A stretch of 64,000 nt of DNA from the NCBI GenBank assembly GCA_963837425.1, contig CAWINH010000002.1:1-64000 (forward strand). The letters are read 5' to 3'. The stretch comes from CAWINH01 sp963837425 (GTDB lineage: Bacteria > Chloroflexota > Limnocylindria > QHBO01). The notes under the pieces were generated by a model. It did not search any database, was not told the DNA's origin, and saw only the letters and a list, made by a program, of their open reading frames with translations. The translations under genes and the position numbers were made by a program. Positions 44,969-53,870 of this stretch are shown one piece after another. Every line of letters begins with the position of its first letter. Position 1 is the stretch's first letter.

Positions 44969-47641
44969 TCATGTGTTCGGGGTGAGCGGCAGGCGCCCGG
45001 GACCCGGGGGCGCTTGTGCGCCGATCCCGAGGATCGAGGGGAGCTCCCTGCGACCCGCCACCCCGAGCTTGCCGTAGACCACCCCCAGGTGGTTGTCGAC
45101 GGTGCGGACGCTGATGCGAAGCCGCCCGGCGATGTCGCGTGAGGGCAGGCCGCGCGCGGCGAGCTGCGCAATCTCCAGCTCTCGCTCGGTGAGCGCCACC
45201 GGGGCGGCGTCGGCGAGCGCCGGTGTTCGCACACCCGGGCACGCCCTCGCCAGCACGGCGGCCCGAGCTGCCGCGACGCGCGCGAGGCGCGCGCGACCCT
45301 GGGCGAGATAGACGGCCTGCGCCTGTGCCGCCGCCTCGGCGGCGTCGAGCATGGCGCCCATCGACTCGAAGGCCGATGCCGCCCGCTCCAGCCCGACCGC
45401 GTCGGCGTTGGCCAGCGCTGCCGCCTGCATCGCCATGGCTGCCACCATCCTGCCCTCGACCAGCTCCGCGAGGTCGGCCAGGGCATTGGCCACCAGCTCG
45501 GGATAGCCCAGGCGGACGGCGTCGTGGTAGATGAAGGCCGCCCAGACCAGGTGCGTCGCCGCCCTCGCGCGGTCTCCGGCTGCGACGGCCTCGTGGGCGG
45601 CAGCCTCCGCTCCATCGTCGAGCCACGTGATCCAAACCGCGGCCCGCTCGCGCTGGATGCGCGACCGGACGTCACGATCGAGGTGCCCGTCATCGAATTC
45701 TCGATAGAGGCTCCGCGCCTGCTGCTCGCGTCCGAGCCACGCGGAGAGCACTGAAGCGATGCCGGTCTGGATGCCGCGCACGGCAAGCGGGTCCTGGATC
45801 CGGCTGATCTCGACCGCGCCGAGCATCGTGTGCAGGCTGGCCTGCACCGCGCCAACCAGCATCTGGCACTCGGCGAGGATCATGCCCCACATCGTCACGA
45901 GCTCCGGCGCACCCGTTTCGACCGCCGTTGCGTACCGGGCATCGGCAGCCGCCAGCGCCTCCGGAAGCTCGCCGGCGTACATCCGCGCCACGACGCCGTT
46001 GATGTGGAGGATGTCGGGCGCGATCGGCGGGGCGTCGCGCGCAGCAGGCGCTCGCTCGAGCCCGATCTCGACCTGCGCCCGCGCTTCGGCGCTGCGACCC
46101 AGCATCGCGTTCGCAATGCTCGAGTACATGAGGGCGTGGACCACCGCGCGGGGCCGGGCGTCCGGGCGCGCCGCCAGCCGACGGCCCGCCTCGGCCACCC
46201 CGACGAGGTCACCCGCCCCGGTCCGGAACAGCGTCAGCAGCGAGTCGAGCTCGTCGCGCCAATCGCCCTCGCCGATCGTGGCGGAGGCCTCGGCAAGCAC
46301 CCGGGCGGCGTCCTCGATGCGCCCGGCACGGAAGAAGAGCAGGTTGCCCCGGGCGAGCGCAACGCGGGCCACCTGATCGTCACCGTTGGCGAGGGAAGCG
46401 GCCTCATCGAGCGCCCGCTCGGCCTCCGCGACCCGCTGCTGGGCGGTGAGCGCTTCGCCAAGTGCGAGGAGCGACGCGGGATTCGGCGGCGCGTCGGCCG
46501 ACGCGGCCCGTGCCAGGCGTTCGGCGAGGATCGGATCGAAGACCGCCAGAGCGCGGTTCGCGCCCGCCAGCAGAACCGATGCATCGGCTCGACCCCCTCC
46601 CTCGAGCTGCCAGAGGGCGAGGCGCATGAGATCCTCGCGCCGGCGGCCGCCTGCCGCGTCGAGCAGCTCCGCCAGCTTGCGCATCACCTGCCGGGCCCGC
46701 GTGCGCGGCATCGTGGCCATGACGGTCTCGTCGTACAGCGGATGCGCCAGCCTCGCGTAGTGCCGGTTGCCGTGCCGAGCGAGCTCCACGATTCGCCGAT
46801 CCTCGAGGCGCTCGAGCGCCTCCGACGGCGCCAGCCGCTCGAGGATCTCCGTCTCGAGGGAGCCGCCCACCGCGAGGGCCTGCACCAGGCGCTGCTCATC
46901 GGCGTCGAGCTGACCGAACCGGGCCTGCACGAGCTCCACGAGGCGGACGGAGGGGGTGAGGGGCGCGGTGAGGTGCCAGCCCGAGGGGCCGCGCTCCAGG
47001 ATGCCCGTCTCGAGCGCGCCCGTCACGAGCTCGCGAACGAAGAGCGGATTGCCGCGCGATTGTCGCCACAGGCCGCCGAGGGTGAGCCCGTCGACCGGGC
47101 CGTCGAGCGCCGCGGCGATGAGCCGTTCCGTCGCCGATCGGCTGAGTGGGCCGATCTCGATCCGCTCCACGATGCCGTCCTTCCAGAGCTCTGCCAACGC
47201 CCCGGGTGCCCGCCGGGCGTTGCGCCGGGTCAGGATGAGGAACGCGTGCTGCTGCACTGCGGCGAGCTGGAGCACCTCCGCCGACGGCGCATCGAGGTGA
47301 TGAACGTCGTCCACGGTCAGGACGAGCGGCCCGGCGGGGGTGGCACGCCGCTTGAGCTCGGTGACGAGGTGGGCGTGCAGGGCACCACGGTCGGCGCCCG
47401 GGTCGAGCACGGGGAGGAGGTGGGCCAGAGCGCCGTAGGGGATCGGCTCGGTGGCACGGGAGACGACGATCGTCTCAACCTCACGTCCGACGGCCTGGGC
47501 CTGTCTGCCGATCTCAGCCGACAGGCGTGTCTTGCCGACGCCGGCCTCGCCGACGATCTCGATGCCCTGGACTCCGTCTCGGCTGAGGACGGTCGTCAGA
47601 CGGCGAAGGACGGAGTCACGGCCGATGAGCGGCCACTCCAT
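44969..47641 (-). CDS. LAL-type LuxR family transcriptional regulator
   Basis: 890-residue regulator: an AAA/NB-ARC-like ATPase at the N-terminus with P-loop GEAGVGKTR (residues 31-39) and Walker B LVLTVDDVHHLD, a long middle of TPR-like helical repeats, and a C-terminal LuxR HTH at about residues 816-866 (ALTERELEIAQLAARGLPSR, then DIAGRLRISVRTVDNHL). Such large ATP-binding LuxR (LAL/MalT-like) proteins are activated by a ligand. A TGAGTA-N6-TACTCA palindrome 42 bases upstream of its start, also found before the lipoprotein genes at 50221, is a candidate binding site. Transcribed away from the gene at 47741. Confidence 0.85.
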   Translation of the reverse strand: MEWPLIGRDSVLRRLTTVLSRDGVQGIEIVGEAGVGKTRLSAEIGRQAQAVGREVETIVVSRATEPIPYGALAHLLPVLDPGADRGALHAHLVTELKRRATPAGPLVLTVDDVHHLDAPSAEVLQLAAVQQHAFLILTRRNARRAPGALAELWKDGIVERIEIGPLSRSATERLIAAALDGPVDGLTLGGLWRQSRGNPLFVRELVTGALETGILERGPSGWHLTAPLTPSVRLVELVQARFGQLDADEQRLVQALAVGGSLETEILERLAPSEALERLEDRRIVELARHGNRHYARLAHPLYDETVMATMPRTRARQVMRKLAELLDAAGGRRREDLMRLALWQLEGGGRADASVLLAGANRALAVFDPILAERLARAASADAPPNPASLLALGEALTAQQRVAEAERALDEAASLANGDDQVARVALARGNLLFFRAGRIEDAARVLAEASATIGEGDWRDELDSLLTLFRTGAGDLVGVAEAGRRLAARPDARPRAVVHALMYSSIANAMLGRSAEARAQVEIGLERAPAARDAPPIAPDILHINGVVARMYAGELPEALAAADARYATAVETGAPELVTMWGMILAECQMLVGAVQASLHTMLGAVEISRIQDPLAVRGIQTGIASVLSAWLGREQQARSLYREFDDGHLDRDVRSRIQRERAAVWITWLDDGAEAAAHEAVAAGDRARAATHLVWAAFIYHDAVRLGYPELVANALADLAELVEGRMVAAMAMQAAALANADAVGLERAASAFESMGAMLDAAEAAAQAQAVYLAQGRARLARVAAARAAVLARACPGVRTPALADAAPVALTERELEIAQLAARGLPSRDIAGRLRISVRTVDNHLGVVYGKLGVAGRRELPSILGIGAQAPPGPGRLPLTPNT

Positions 47642-47682
47642 CGACGCATGCTACGGGCCCGACGAGCGCAGTGTCCAGACCG

Positions 47683-47700
47683 TGAGTAGTCGCCTACTCA
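47683..47700. promoter_or_regulatory. TGAGTA-N6-TACTCA palindrome (site 1)
   Basis: TGAGTAG and CTACTCA arms around TCGC, flanked by GACCG on the left and TGACTTCGG on the right. It lies between the divergent LAL regulator and the gene at 47741. The flanks match site 2 at 50084 closely. A TGACTT/TATGAA pair 16 bases apart just downstream could be the promoter of the plus-strand gene. Confidence 0.6.
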
Positions 47701-47740
47701 TGACTTCGGCGAGGCGGGGCGATATGAATCAGGCAGCACG

Positions 47741-48283
47741 ATGTCAGCTGCTCGAGATAGAACGAGGACGGACGCAGGCCCGGTTGCCGACTACGTCGAG
47801 CGCCTGACCGACGAGGTCTACGCGTACACGGTGAGCGAGCCGAGCCACGCGCGCGCTGTGCACCGCATCTACAACGTCCTGCGCCTGACCGGGCGCGATG
47901 CGGAGGCTGATCGCCTGCGCCACCTGTTCGCTGCATCGGCGCCCGAGCTCGAGCGACTGGACGCGGTCATCGCCGCCATCGACGCGCCGGTCGCTGCCGG
48001 TGGTGGCGCAGGCTCAGATGCCGTGATCGCGCAGCTCGATCAGCTGATCATGGCGCTCGCGGACGAGCCCGATGTCCTGCCCAGTCTGCTGCGGCTTCGA
48101 GACGCGCTGGGTCGCGGAACGTCGCCTGACGCCTCGGGGAGGGACATCGCTGCGCTGCGGGATGAGGCCGCCCGTTCCGTGAATCGCCATGTCGAGCGCC
48201 TGCTCACCTCGGTCCCCGGCATCAGGGCCTTTCTGGAGAACGTCGCCGCCATGCACGAGGAGGCCGATCATGCGCACCGGTAG
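47741..48283 (+). CDS. Hypothetical protein, helical
   Basis: 180 residues without recognised domains. Sequence is rich in Ala, Arg, Asp and Leu with amphipathic helices (VADYVERLTDEVYAYTV, HRIYNVLRLTGRDAEADRL, and a C-terminal RDEAARSVNRHVERLLTSVPGIRAFLENV); no signal or membrane segment. It starts 41 bases downstream of the palindrome next to the LAL regulator, suggesting regulation by it. Its ATG has no strong ribosome-binding site. Its stop is nine bases from the convergent dipeptidase end. Confidence 0.55.
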   Translation: MSAARDRTRTDAGPVADYVERLTDEVYAYTVSEPSHARAVHRIYNVLRLTGRDAEADRLRHLFAASAPELERLDAVIAAIDAPVAAGGGAGSDAVIAQLDQLIMALADEPDVLPSLLRLRDALGRGTSPDASGRDIAALRDEAARSVNRHVERLLTSVPGIRAFLENVAAMHEEADHAHR

Positions 48284-48291
48284 GGCTCAGC

Positions 48292-49464
48292 TCAGCGCGT
48301 CGATCGGCCCGCGTTCCCGGGGCTCGACTGACGGGTGGCGACCGCCTCGGCATCGCGCATCACGCGCAGGATGTTGCCGCCGGCCAGCCTGGCGAGGTCG
48401 TCATTGGTCCAGCCCCGCGCGATGAGCTCGGCGAAGAGGGCCGGGTAACCCGAGACGTCCTCGAGCCCGACCGGCCAGAAGCGATTCCCGTCGAAGTCGC
48501 CGCCGATTCCCACGTGATCGTGGCCCGCGACCCGTGCCACGTGCTCGACGTGGTCAGCCACCAGGCCGATGGGGGGCGCTTCGACGGCGAGCCCGTCGAT
48601 CACCTCCTCGCGAATGGCGCGCACGACCGCAGCGTCGGTGATGCCCTGGGTGCGGCGCTGGACCTCGGCGATCGCCGGGACCAGGGTCGCGGCCGCCCGG
48701 GGGCTGACGAAGCCGGCGACGAAGGTCACCATCACGACTCCGCCGTTCGCGGGCACCCGCTGCAGGATCTCGTCCGGGACGTTGCGCGGCACGTCACACA
48801 GGGCGCGCGCCGACGAGTGGCTGAAGATCACCGGCGCCGCGCTCACCTCAAGGGCGTCGGACATCGTCGAGGGTGCCACGTGCGAGAGATCGACGAGCAT
48901 CCCCAGCCGATTCATCTCCCCGACGACCGCGCGGCCGAATTCGGAGAGCCCGCCGTGGAGCGGTCCCTCGTCGGTTGCCGAGTCCGCCAGCTCGTTGTTC
49001 TGCTGATGAGTGAGGGTCAGGTACCGCGCCCCGAGCTCAAAGAAGGCGCGCAGCGTGCCGAGCGAGCCCTCGAGCACGTGACCGCCCTCCATGCCGAGCA
49101 TCGAGGCGATGTGGCCCGCCGCGAAGGCGCGCTCCGCGTCCGACGCGGTGAGGCACAGCTCGAGGTCGTCGGGGTGGCGGGCGATCATGCGCCGCGCCAG
49201 GTCAATCTGCTCGAGCTGCGTGCGCGCGTACCCAGTCCCCGACTCACCCGCCACGTACACGCTCCAGAACTGACCGCCAACGCCGCCGGCACGGAGGCGT
49301 GGAATATCGGTCTGGCCGGGTGCGGGCGCGGCCCGCAAGTCGTACCGGTCGAGGTCGCCCGCCGCATCCGGGTGAGTGCGGATCGCCCAGGGCAGGTCGT
49401 TGTGGCCATCGATCAGCGGGTGGTGGCGGAGCAGGTCGAGGGCTCGGTCCAGGTCGGAGCTCAC
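48292..49464 (-). CDS. Membrane (renal) dipeptidase family, M19
   Basis: 390-residue metallo-dipeptidase of the M19/renal dipeptidase family, a TIM-barrel amidohydrolase. Zinc-site features: LIDGHNDLPW (HxD), the bridging Glu in MLGMEGGHVLEG, and later histidines in LSHVAPSTM and FSHSSARAL; GIGGDFDGN near the C-terminus is the usual substrate-pocket element. No signal peptide, so cytosolic. GTG at 49464 is used (GGAGG overlaps it); other starts upstream lack family similarity. Family members hydrolyse dipeptides, including D-amino-acid-containing ones. Confidence 0.82.
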   Translation of the reverse strand: MSSDLDRALDLLRHHPLIDGHNDLPWAIRTHPDAAGDLDRYDLRAAPAPGQTDIPRLRAGGVGGQFWSVYVAGESGTGYARTQLEQIDLARRMIARHPDDLELCLTASDAERAFAAGHIASMLGMEGGHVLEGSLGTLRAFFELGARYLTLTHQQNNELADSATDEGPLHGGLSEFGRAVVGEMNRLGMLVDLSHVAPSTMSDALEVSAAPVIFSHSSARALCDVPRNVPDEILQRVPANGGVVMVTFVAGFVSPRAAATLVPAIAEVQRRTQGITDAAVVRAIREEVIDGLAVEAPPIGLVADHVEHVARVAGHDHVGIGGDFDGNRFWPVGLEDVSGYPALFAELIARGWTNDDLARLAGGNILRVMRDAEAVATRQSSPGNAGRSTR

Positions 49465-49674
49465 CTCCGCAGGATAGCCGCGCTCCCGACGCCCGGGATC
49501 AGGTCGCGGACGACCTCGCGGGTCACGGATGTGCACCAGGTAAACGCAACGGCCATCAGCGGGCTGAATCGGCGCCGATCTCGACGAAATTGTGCGCCAG
49601 GGAAGACAATCCGGGCCCTTTCCAGGGCGTTCGATGTCCGATGTGCACGCCGTGCGCACATGGGCGCGCGACGG

Positions 49675-49968
49675 TCAGGCGGGCAAGGGCTTCAGCTCCT
49701 CGAGCCTGGCTCGCGCGGCGTCGCGATCCTTGAACCAGAGCGCGTTGAGCTCGGTGTAGGCGGCCCACTTCTCGGGCACCGCGTCCTCTTCGAAGATCGC
49801 CTCAGGGGTGCACTCCGGCCCGCAGGCGCCACAATCGATGCACTCGTCAGGGTCGATGTAGAGCATCCGGTCGACGCCCTCTTCGTAGTGGATGCAGTCG
49901 ACCGGACAGACCGCAAGGCACGACAGCTCCATGACGTCGACGCATGGCTCCGCGATCACCCATGTCAC
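49675..49968 (-). CDS. fdxA: 7Fe-type ferredoxin
   Basis: 97 residues with eight cysteines. The first group is C9, C17, C21 and C25 (MELSCLAVCPVDC); the second C43, C46, C49 and C53 (DECIDCGACGPEC), with TPEAIFEEDAVPEKW as in FdxA ferredoxins of Actinobacteria. Expected to carry a [3Fe-4S] and a [4Fe-4S] cluster and transfer electrons to redox enzymes such as cytochromes P450. GTG start at 49968 before TWVIAEPC. Divergent from the lipoprotein genes. Confidence 0.85.
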   Translation of the reverse strand: MTWVIAEPCVDVMELSCLAVCPVDCIHYEEGVDRMLYIDPDECIDCGACGPECTPEAIFEEDAVPEKWAAYTELNALWFKDRDAARARLEELKPLPA

Positions 49969-50083
49969 TCGTTTGTCCCTCGCATGCGAACGGATTCCTG
50001 AAGCCACCATCGCGCGCGACACCGAGTGCCGGAAGGGCCAGGCGGCAGGGGTGCGGCGGCCCGGAGGTCACGAGGGCGACCGG

Positions 50084-50101
50084 TGAGTAACCCGCTACTC
50101 A
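50084..50101. promoter_or_regulatory. TGAGTA-N6-TACTCA palindrome (site 2)
   Basis: Second copy of the palindrome, flanked by GACCGG and TGACGTCGG, matching site 1 in both arms, spacing and flanks. It sits in the 252-base divergent region between ferredoxin and the lipoprotein gene at 50221, 119 bases before the latter's ATG. Candidate operator for the LAL regulator. Confidence 0.6.
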
Positions 50102-50220
50102 TGACGTCGGGACCCAGGCGATGGATGCTCGCCGCGAGACTGAGCCCTCGGTGCGTATTCGGCGCGCCCGCACGGGGCCCGGTGCCCGCAAGGGGCGAGC
50201 GAGAAGACGGAGGGCTGTTC

Positions 50221-50808
50221 ATGAGACGTCTGTGGGCGAGTGGCATGGTGAGCGCGCTGCTGCTCGCCGGATGCTCGGGTGCTGGGGACGGTCAAGCCGC
50301 GTCGGTGTCAGCGGCAGGCGCATCGGCCGCGGCAGCCGGATCGGCCGCGGCAGGCGCATCGTCAGCGGCAGGCGCATCGGCCCATGCGAGCACCGCGCCC
50401 CACCAGGGAGGGTCGGCGGCCGCAGGAACCGCGATCGTCATCGTCGGCGACCAGCAGTTCGAGTTCAAGGCCCTGTTCTGTACAGCCATCGGCGGGGGCA
50501 TGGCCGTGGAGACGATCCAGGTCGACGATGCGCCCGACGGGATCACCCTCAATCTTCCGCCGGAGGATTCGGGGCCCACGGGCGGCGCATACGGACCACC
50601 GGCGCTGCAGGTAGACGTTGCGAACAGCGACATGGTCTGGGTTGCCGGAGACGAGGTCATGCAGCTGCCCGAGGGCCAGAGCCAGATCGACAGCTACTCG
50701 GTCGACGGTCGACTGGCGAACGGGACCGCCACATTCCTCGAGGTGACGGCGCTGGCGACGGGCCAGGTCCAACCGGTGACCGGCTCGTTCGACGTGAACT
50801 GCGGCTGA
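50221..50808 (+). CDS. LpqH-like lipoprotein 1
   Basis: 195 residues. Leader with lipobox LLAGC, a serine/alanine repeat linker (residues 22-62) and a C-terminal domain: TAIVIVGDQQFEFKALFCTA... GTATFLEVTALATGQ... TGSFDVNCG. The two-cysteine beta-fold and ending resemble the mycobacterial 19-kDa antigen LpqH family. The linker is a low-complexity AAG/ASA repeat. ATG 50221. Its downstream neighbour (50823) has a similar C-terminal domain. Confidence 0.65.
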   Translation: MRRLWASGMVSALLLAGCSGAGDGQAASVSAAGASAAAAGSAAAGASSAAGASAHASTAPHQGGSAAAGTAIVIVGDQQFEFKALFCTAIGGGMAVETIQVDDAPDGITLNLPPEDSGPTGGAYGPPALQVDVANSDMVWVAGDEVMQLPEGQSQIDSYSVDGRLANGTATFLEVTALATGQVQPVTGSFDVNCG

Positions 50809-50822
50809 AGGGACGCGCAGCG

Positions 50823-51722
50823 ATGCACAGGAAGTGGCGCGGGGTGGGCATTGCAACGGTGGCCCTGTCCCTGGTCATCGCCGGATGCGGGGGCGGCTCT
50901 GGTCGCGGGGCGGCTCAGTCGCCGCCCGGCCAGCAAGGTGGTGCGGGAGCCAGCCAACCCGCGAGCCAGGGCGCGAACGGGACCGGGACGGGGCAGGGTC
51001 CGCTGGGCATGGATGAGCTCGGACGGCCCATCGCCGATGGCCTGATGCCCGAGCTGGCGGCGGTCCCGGTACCCGACGGCGCCGGCTTCCTGGGTGGCAC
51101 CGCCTACACGGCTGCCCAGGACCCGCGTCAGACGGCGGTGCAGGACGTGTACGTCGAGGCGTCGGTTGCGGACGCGACCGCCTTCTACGCCCAGGCACTG
51201 CCAGGGGCGGGCTTCAAGGTCACCGGGACCGAGGTGGGAACAACCGAGACCGCCATCAGCTTTGTGGATCCCGACGGCTACGAGGGGGAGATCCTCATCA
51301 AGCCCAGCTCAATTGGGCCTCCCACCGACATCCACGTCCAGATCCACCGCGACCGGACGGTGCAGGTCTCCCAGGCACCGGTCGAGGCGTCGGAGCCGCC
51401 AGCGGTCCAGGGACGCGCCGTGCTCAAGGTGGGGGGAACCTCGTATGAGTTCACGGATGGAACCGGAGACTGCGCGGTCACCCCTTCGGAGATCAGCGTG
51501 AGCCTCAAGGCCAGCAACGGGTTCGTCACCGCCGTCGGCTCGGCCGGGGGCGGGTGGTTCCAGGTCCAGGTCTCGAAATCCGAGCTGTGGACCGGCGGCC
51601 TGGCGGACAACTCTCCGCCCGCTGCCTTCGCCGTGGACGGCTCGCGGGCCACCTGGACCGGCACGATTGTGGAGACCGTCTCGAACCGGTCGGCGGAGGG
51701 CACGCTGACCATCGACTGTTGA
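50823..51722 (+). CDS. LpqH-like lipoprotein 2
   Basis: 299 residues: lipobox LVIAGC, a Gly/Gln/Ser linker, a central domain (ELAAVPVPDGAGFLGG... DVYVEASVADATAFYAQALPGAGFKV) and a C-terminal LpqH-like domain (GRAVLKVGGTSYEFTDGTGDCAV... GTLTIDC) matching that of the preceding protein. It is 14 bases downstream. Both face outward and may be a co-expressed surface pair. MFS exporter follows after 63 bases. Confidence 0.65.
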   Translation: MHRKWRGVGIATVALSLVIAGCGGGSGRGAAQSPPGQQGGAGASQPASQGANGTGTGQGPLGMDELGRPIADGLMPELAAVPVPDGAGFLGGTAYTAAQDPRQTAVQDVYVEASVADATAFYAQALPGAGFKVTGTEVGTTETAISFVDPDGYEGEILIKPSSIGPPTDIHVQIHRDRTVQVSQAPVEASEPPAVQGRAVLKVGGTSYEFTDGTGDCAVTPSEISVSLKASNGFVTAVGSAGGGWFQVQVSKSELWTGGLADNSPPAAFAVDGSRATWTGTIVETVSNRSAEGTLTIDC

Positions 51723-51769
51723 GGGCAGCCCCAGCCCATCCCGCCTGACAGCTCGCCAGCGCGTCGTTT

Positions 51770-51784
51770 GTTAGCCTAGCTAAC
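51770..51784. promoter_or_regulatory. GTTAGC-CTA-GCTAAC palindrome at the MFS start
   Basis: Perfect 15-base palindrome, six-base arms around CTA, ending one base before the ATG of the MFS gene. Its position over the initiation region suggests repression. The TTAGC half-sites resemble those of MarR/PadR- or DtxR-type regulators; none is encoded beside it. Confidence 0.5.
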
Positions 51785-51785
51785 G

Positions 51786-53153
51786 ATGTCCCGCAGTCCG
51801 GCAGTCCGCACCCGCGTCGCCCTCGGCCAGGGTTTCGCGGCGCTCGGGACGCGGAACTTCCGCCTCTACTGGATCGGACAGGCGATCAGCCGCATCGGGA
51901 CCTGGATGCAGCAGATCTCCCTGCCGTGGCTGGTCCTCGTCCTCGGGGGATCGCCGCTGCAGCTCGGCATCGTGGCGTCCCTCGAATTTCTTCCGGCCCT
52001 CGTGCTGGCCCCGTTCGGCGGCGTGTTCGTCGACCGGCTCGACAAGCGCCGCACGATCCTGGTCACGCAGACCGCTGCCACCGCCCAGGTGGTCGTCCTC
52101 TTCGGCCTCACGGTGACGGGCAACGTCAGCATCGGCGTCGTCATGCTGCTCTCGTTCGCGCTCGGGTTCGTGAATGCCCTCGACATGCCCGTCAGGCAGG
52201 CTCTCGCCGCCGACCTCGTGCCGCGCCGGCTCCTGCCGAACGCGATCGCCCTGAACTCGATGGCCTTCAACGGGGCGCGGGTCATCGGGCCGGCGACCGG
52301 CGGCGTGATCATCGCCCTCGGCACGCACCTGTTCGGCTCGAACCTGGCAGGCATCGCCTTCAACTTCGCGATCAACGGAATCAGCTACCTGGCGGTCATC
52401 TACAACGTGTGGCGCATGGATCCGGCTCAGATCCGACGGATGCCGGCGGCGCCGCGCGTCCCGGTGCTGCTCAGCCTCCGTGAAGGGCTCGCCTACGTCG
52501 CGAACGCCCCGACCATCCTGTGGGCGCTCGTCCTGCTCGGGGTGGTGGGCACCTTCGGGCTCAACTTCCGCATCCTCGTCCCGCTCTTCGCCCGGGACGT
52601 GCTGGGCCTGGGGGCCGACGGCTATGGGGCGCTGTATGCGGCGACCGCGGTTGGCTCGCTCATCGGCGCCCTGAGCCTGGCCTACATGCGCCAGCGGCGG
52701 GCCATCGCACTGATGCTTGGCGGCGGGCTGCTCTTCGCGGCATTCGAGATCGGGCTGGCGACCACGCGCGACGCGCTCGTGGCGGTGCCGCTGATGATGG
52801 GTGCCGGGCTCTTCTCGATGCTGATGATCAACACCGTGAACGCGACCGTGCAGGCCAACGTGACCGATGCGCTTCGCGGGCGGGTGATGTCGCTGTACGT
52901 GATGGTGTTCGCCGGCACGACGCCGATCGGGGGCATCTTCGCGGGCGCGGTTGCCGAGCGCTGGAACTCGCCCACGGCTTTCCTGCTGGGCGGGGTCATC
53001 TCCGTCGGTGGCGTGGGCATTGCCGCCTGGCGCTGGCGGGTCGCAGCGCGCGGCGGCCGGCTCGGCGTGACCCGAATCGGCGAGAGCATCGACCTCGATG
53101 CCGACGAGGAGCCGAGCGTCGCCGTCCTCGCCGAGGGACGGTCCGAGGGCTGA
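51786..53153 (+). CDS. MFS transporter (EntS/TetA-like exporter family)
   Basis: 455 residues with about 12 hydrophobic helices. NFRLYWIGQAISRIGTWMQQISLPWLV and GGVFVDRLDKRRTILVTQ (the loop 2-3 motif GxxxDRxxxR) are classical for MFS drug exporters such as EntS. A second-half LRGRVMSLYVMVFAGTTPIGG is also typical. Predicted drug, siderophore or metabolite exporter. The ATG directly follows the palindrome. A cytosolic acidic tail (DLDADEEPSVAVLAEGRSEG) ends the protein. Confidence 0.85.
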   Translation: MSRSPAVRTRVALGQGFAALGTRNFRLYWIGQAISRIGTWMQQISLPWLVLVLGGSPLQLGIVASLEFLPALVLAPFGGVFVDRLDKRRTILVTQTAATAQVVVLFGLTVTGNVSIGVVMLLSFALGFVNALDMPVRQALAADLVPRRLLPNAIALNSMAFNGARVIGPATGGVIIALGTHLFGSNLAGIAFNFAINGISYLAVIYNVWRMDPAQIRRMPAAPRVPVLLSLREGLAYVANAPTILWALVLLGVVGTFGLNFRILVPLFARDVLGLGADGYGALYAATAVGSLIGALSLAYMRQRRAIALMLGGGLLFAAFEIGLATTRDALVAVPLMMGAGLFSMLMINTVNATVQANVTDALRGRVMSLYVMVFAGTTPIGGIFAGAVAERWNSPTAFLLGGVISVGGVGIAAWRWRVAARGGRLGVTRIGESIDLDADEEPSVAVLAEGRSEG

Positions 53154-53321
53154 GTCGGCAACCTGGCCGTTCACGCCGCCGCGCTGGACTCGGAACGTAC
53201 GATGCAAGCTCGGGGGCAAATGCTCGCGCACGGCCGGACGGCAATCCGCATCGCGCCAAGATCGAACGGTTCTCCGTGACTGCGCTCCCTTAGAGGGCAA
53301 ACCTGGAGAACAGGGGCATCA

Positions 53322-53870
53322 ATGAGGCACCAGGTCATCGAGGAAGCGCGCCACGGCGACCGTCGAGCATTCGAAACACTCGTTGCAGACGTCGTCGACC
53401 GACTCTACGGCGCTGCGGTGCTCATCCTCCATGACCGAACGACGGCGGAAGACGCCGTGCAGGAGGCCCTGATCCGCATGTGGCACGACCTGCCCAAGCT
53501 ACGCGATCCTGAACGTTTCGATCCCTGGCTGCACCGCCTGCTGGTGCGTGCATGCCTGTACACCGCCCGCCGATCCCGATCGCCATCGGTCACCATGGGC
53601 GACCGCGTCGTCCCCGATGACGGCTTCAACCTGGAGGCCGATGTCGCCGACCGCGACCTCGTCCTGCGTGGGATGCGACGTCTCTCCGTGCGTGAGCGCG
53701 GCGTCCTCGTCCTGCGCTACTACCTGGACCTGTCGGTCCCGCAAATGGCGGACGCGCTCCGCGTTCCGGTTGGGACCGCCAAATCGCGCCTCCACCATGC
53801 CCAGCGGGCGATGCGCGCCGCGCTGGACGCCGACCAGCGGGCAGTGTCGATCGAAGGAGAGCCGGCATGA
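53322..53870 (+). CDS. ECF-type RNA polymerase sigma factor
   Basis: 182 residues: sigma-2 region (RRAFETLVADVVDRLYGAAVLIL with RTTAEDAVQEALIRMW, DPERFDPWLHRLLVRAC) and sigma-4 region (LSVRERGVLVLRYYLDLSVPQMADALRVPVGTAKSRLHHAQRAMR). Its stop overlaps the membrane protein gene at 53867 by four bases, the usual sigma/anti-sigma arrangement. Starts at ATG 53322. Confidence 0.9.
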   Translation: MRHQVIEEARHGDRRAFETLVADVVDRLYGAAVLILHDRTTAEDAVQEALIRMWHDLPKLRDPERFDPWLHRLLVRACLYTARRSRSPSVTMGDRVVPDDGFNLEADVADRDLVLRGMRRLSVRERGVLVLRYYLDLSVPQMADALRVPVGTAKSRLHHAQRAMRAALDADQRAVSIEGEPA

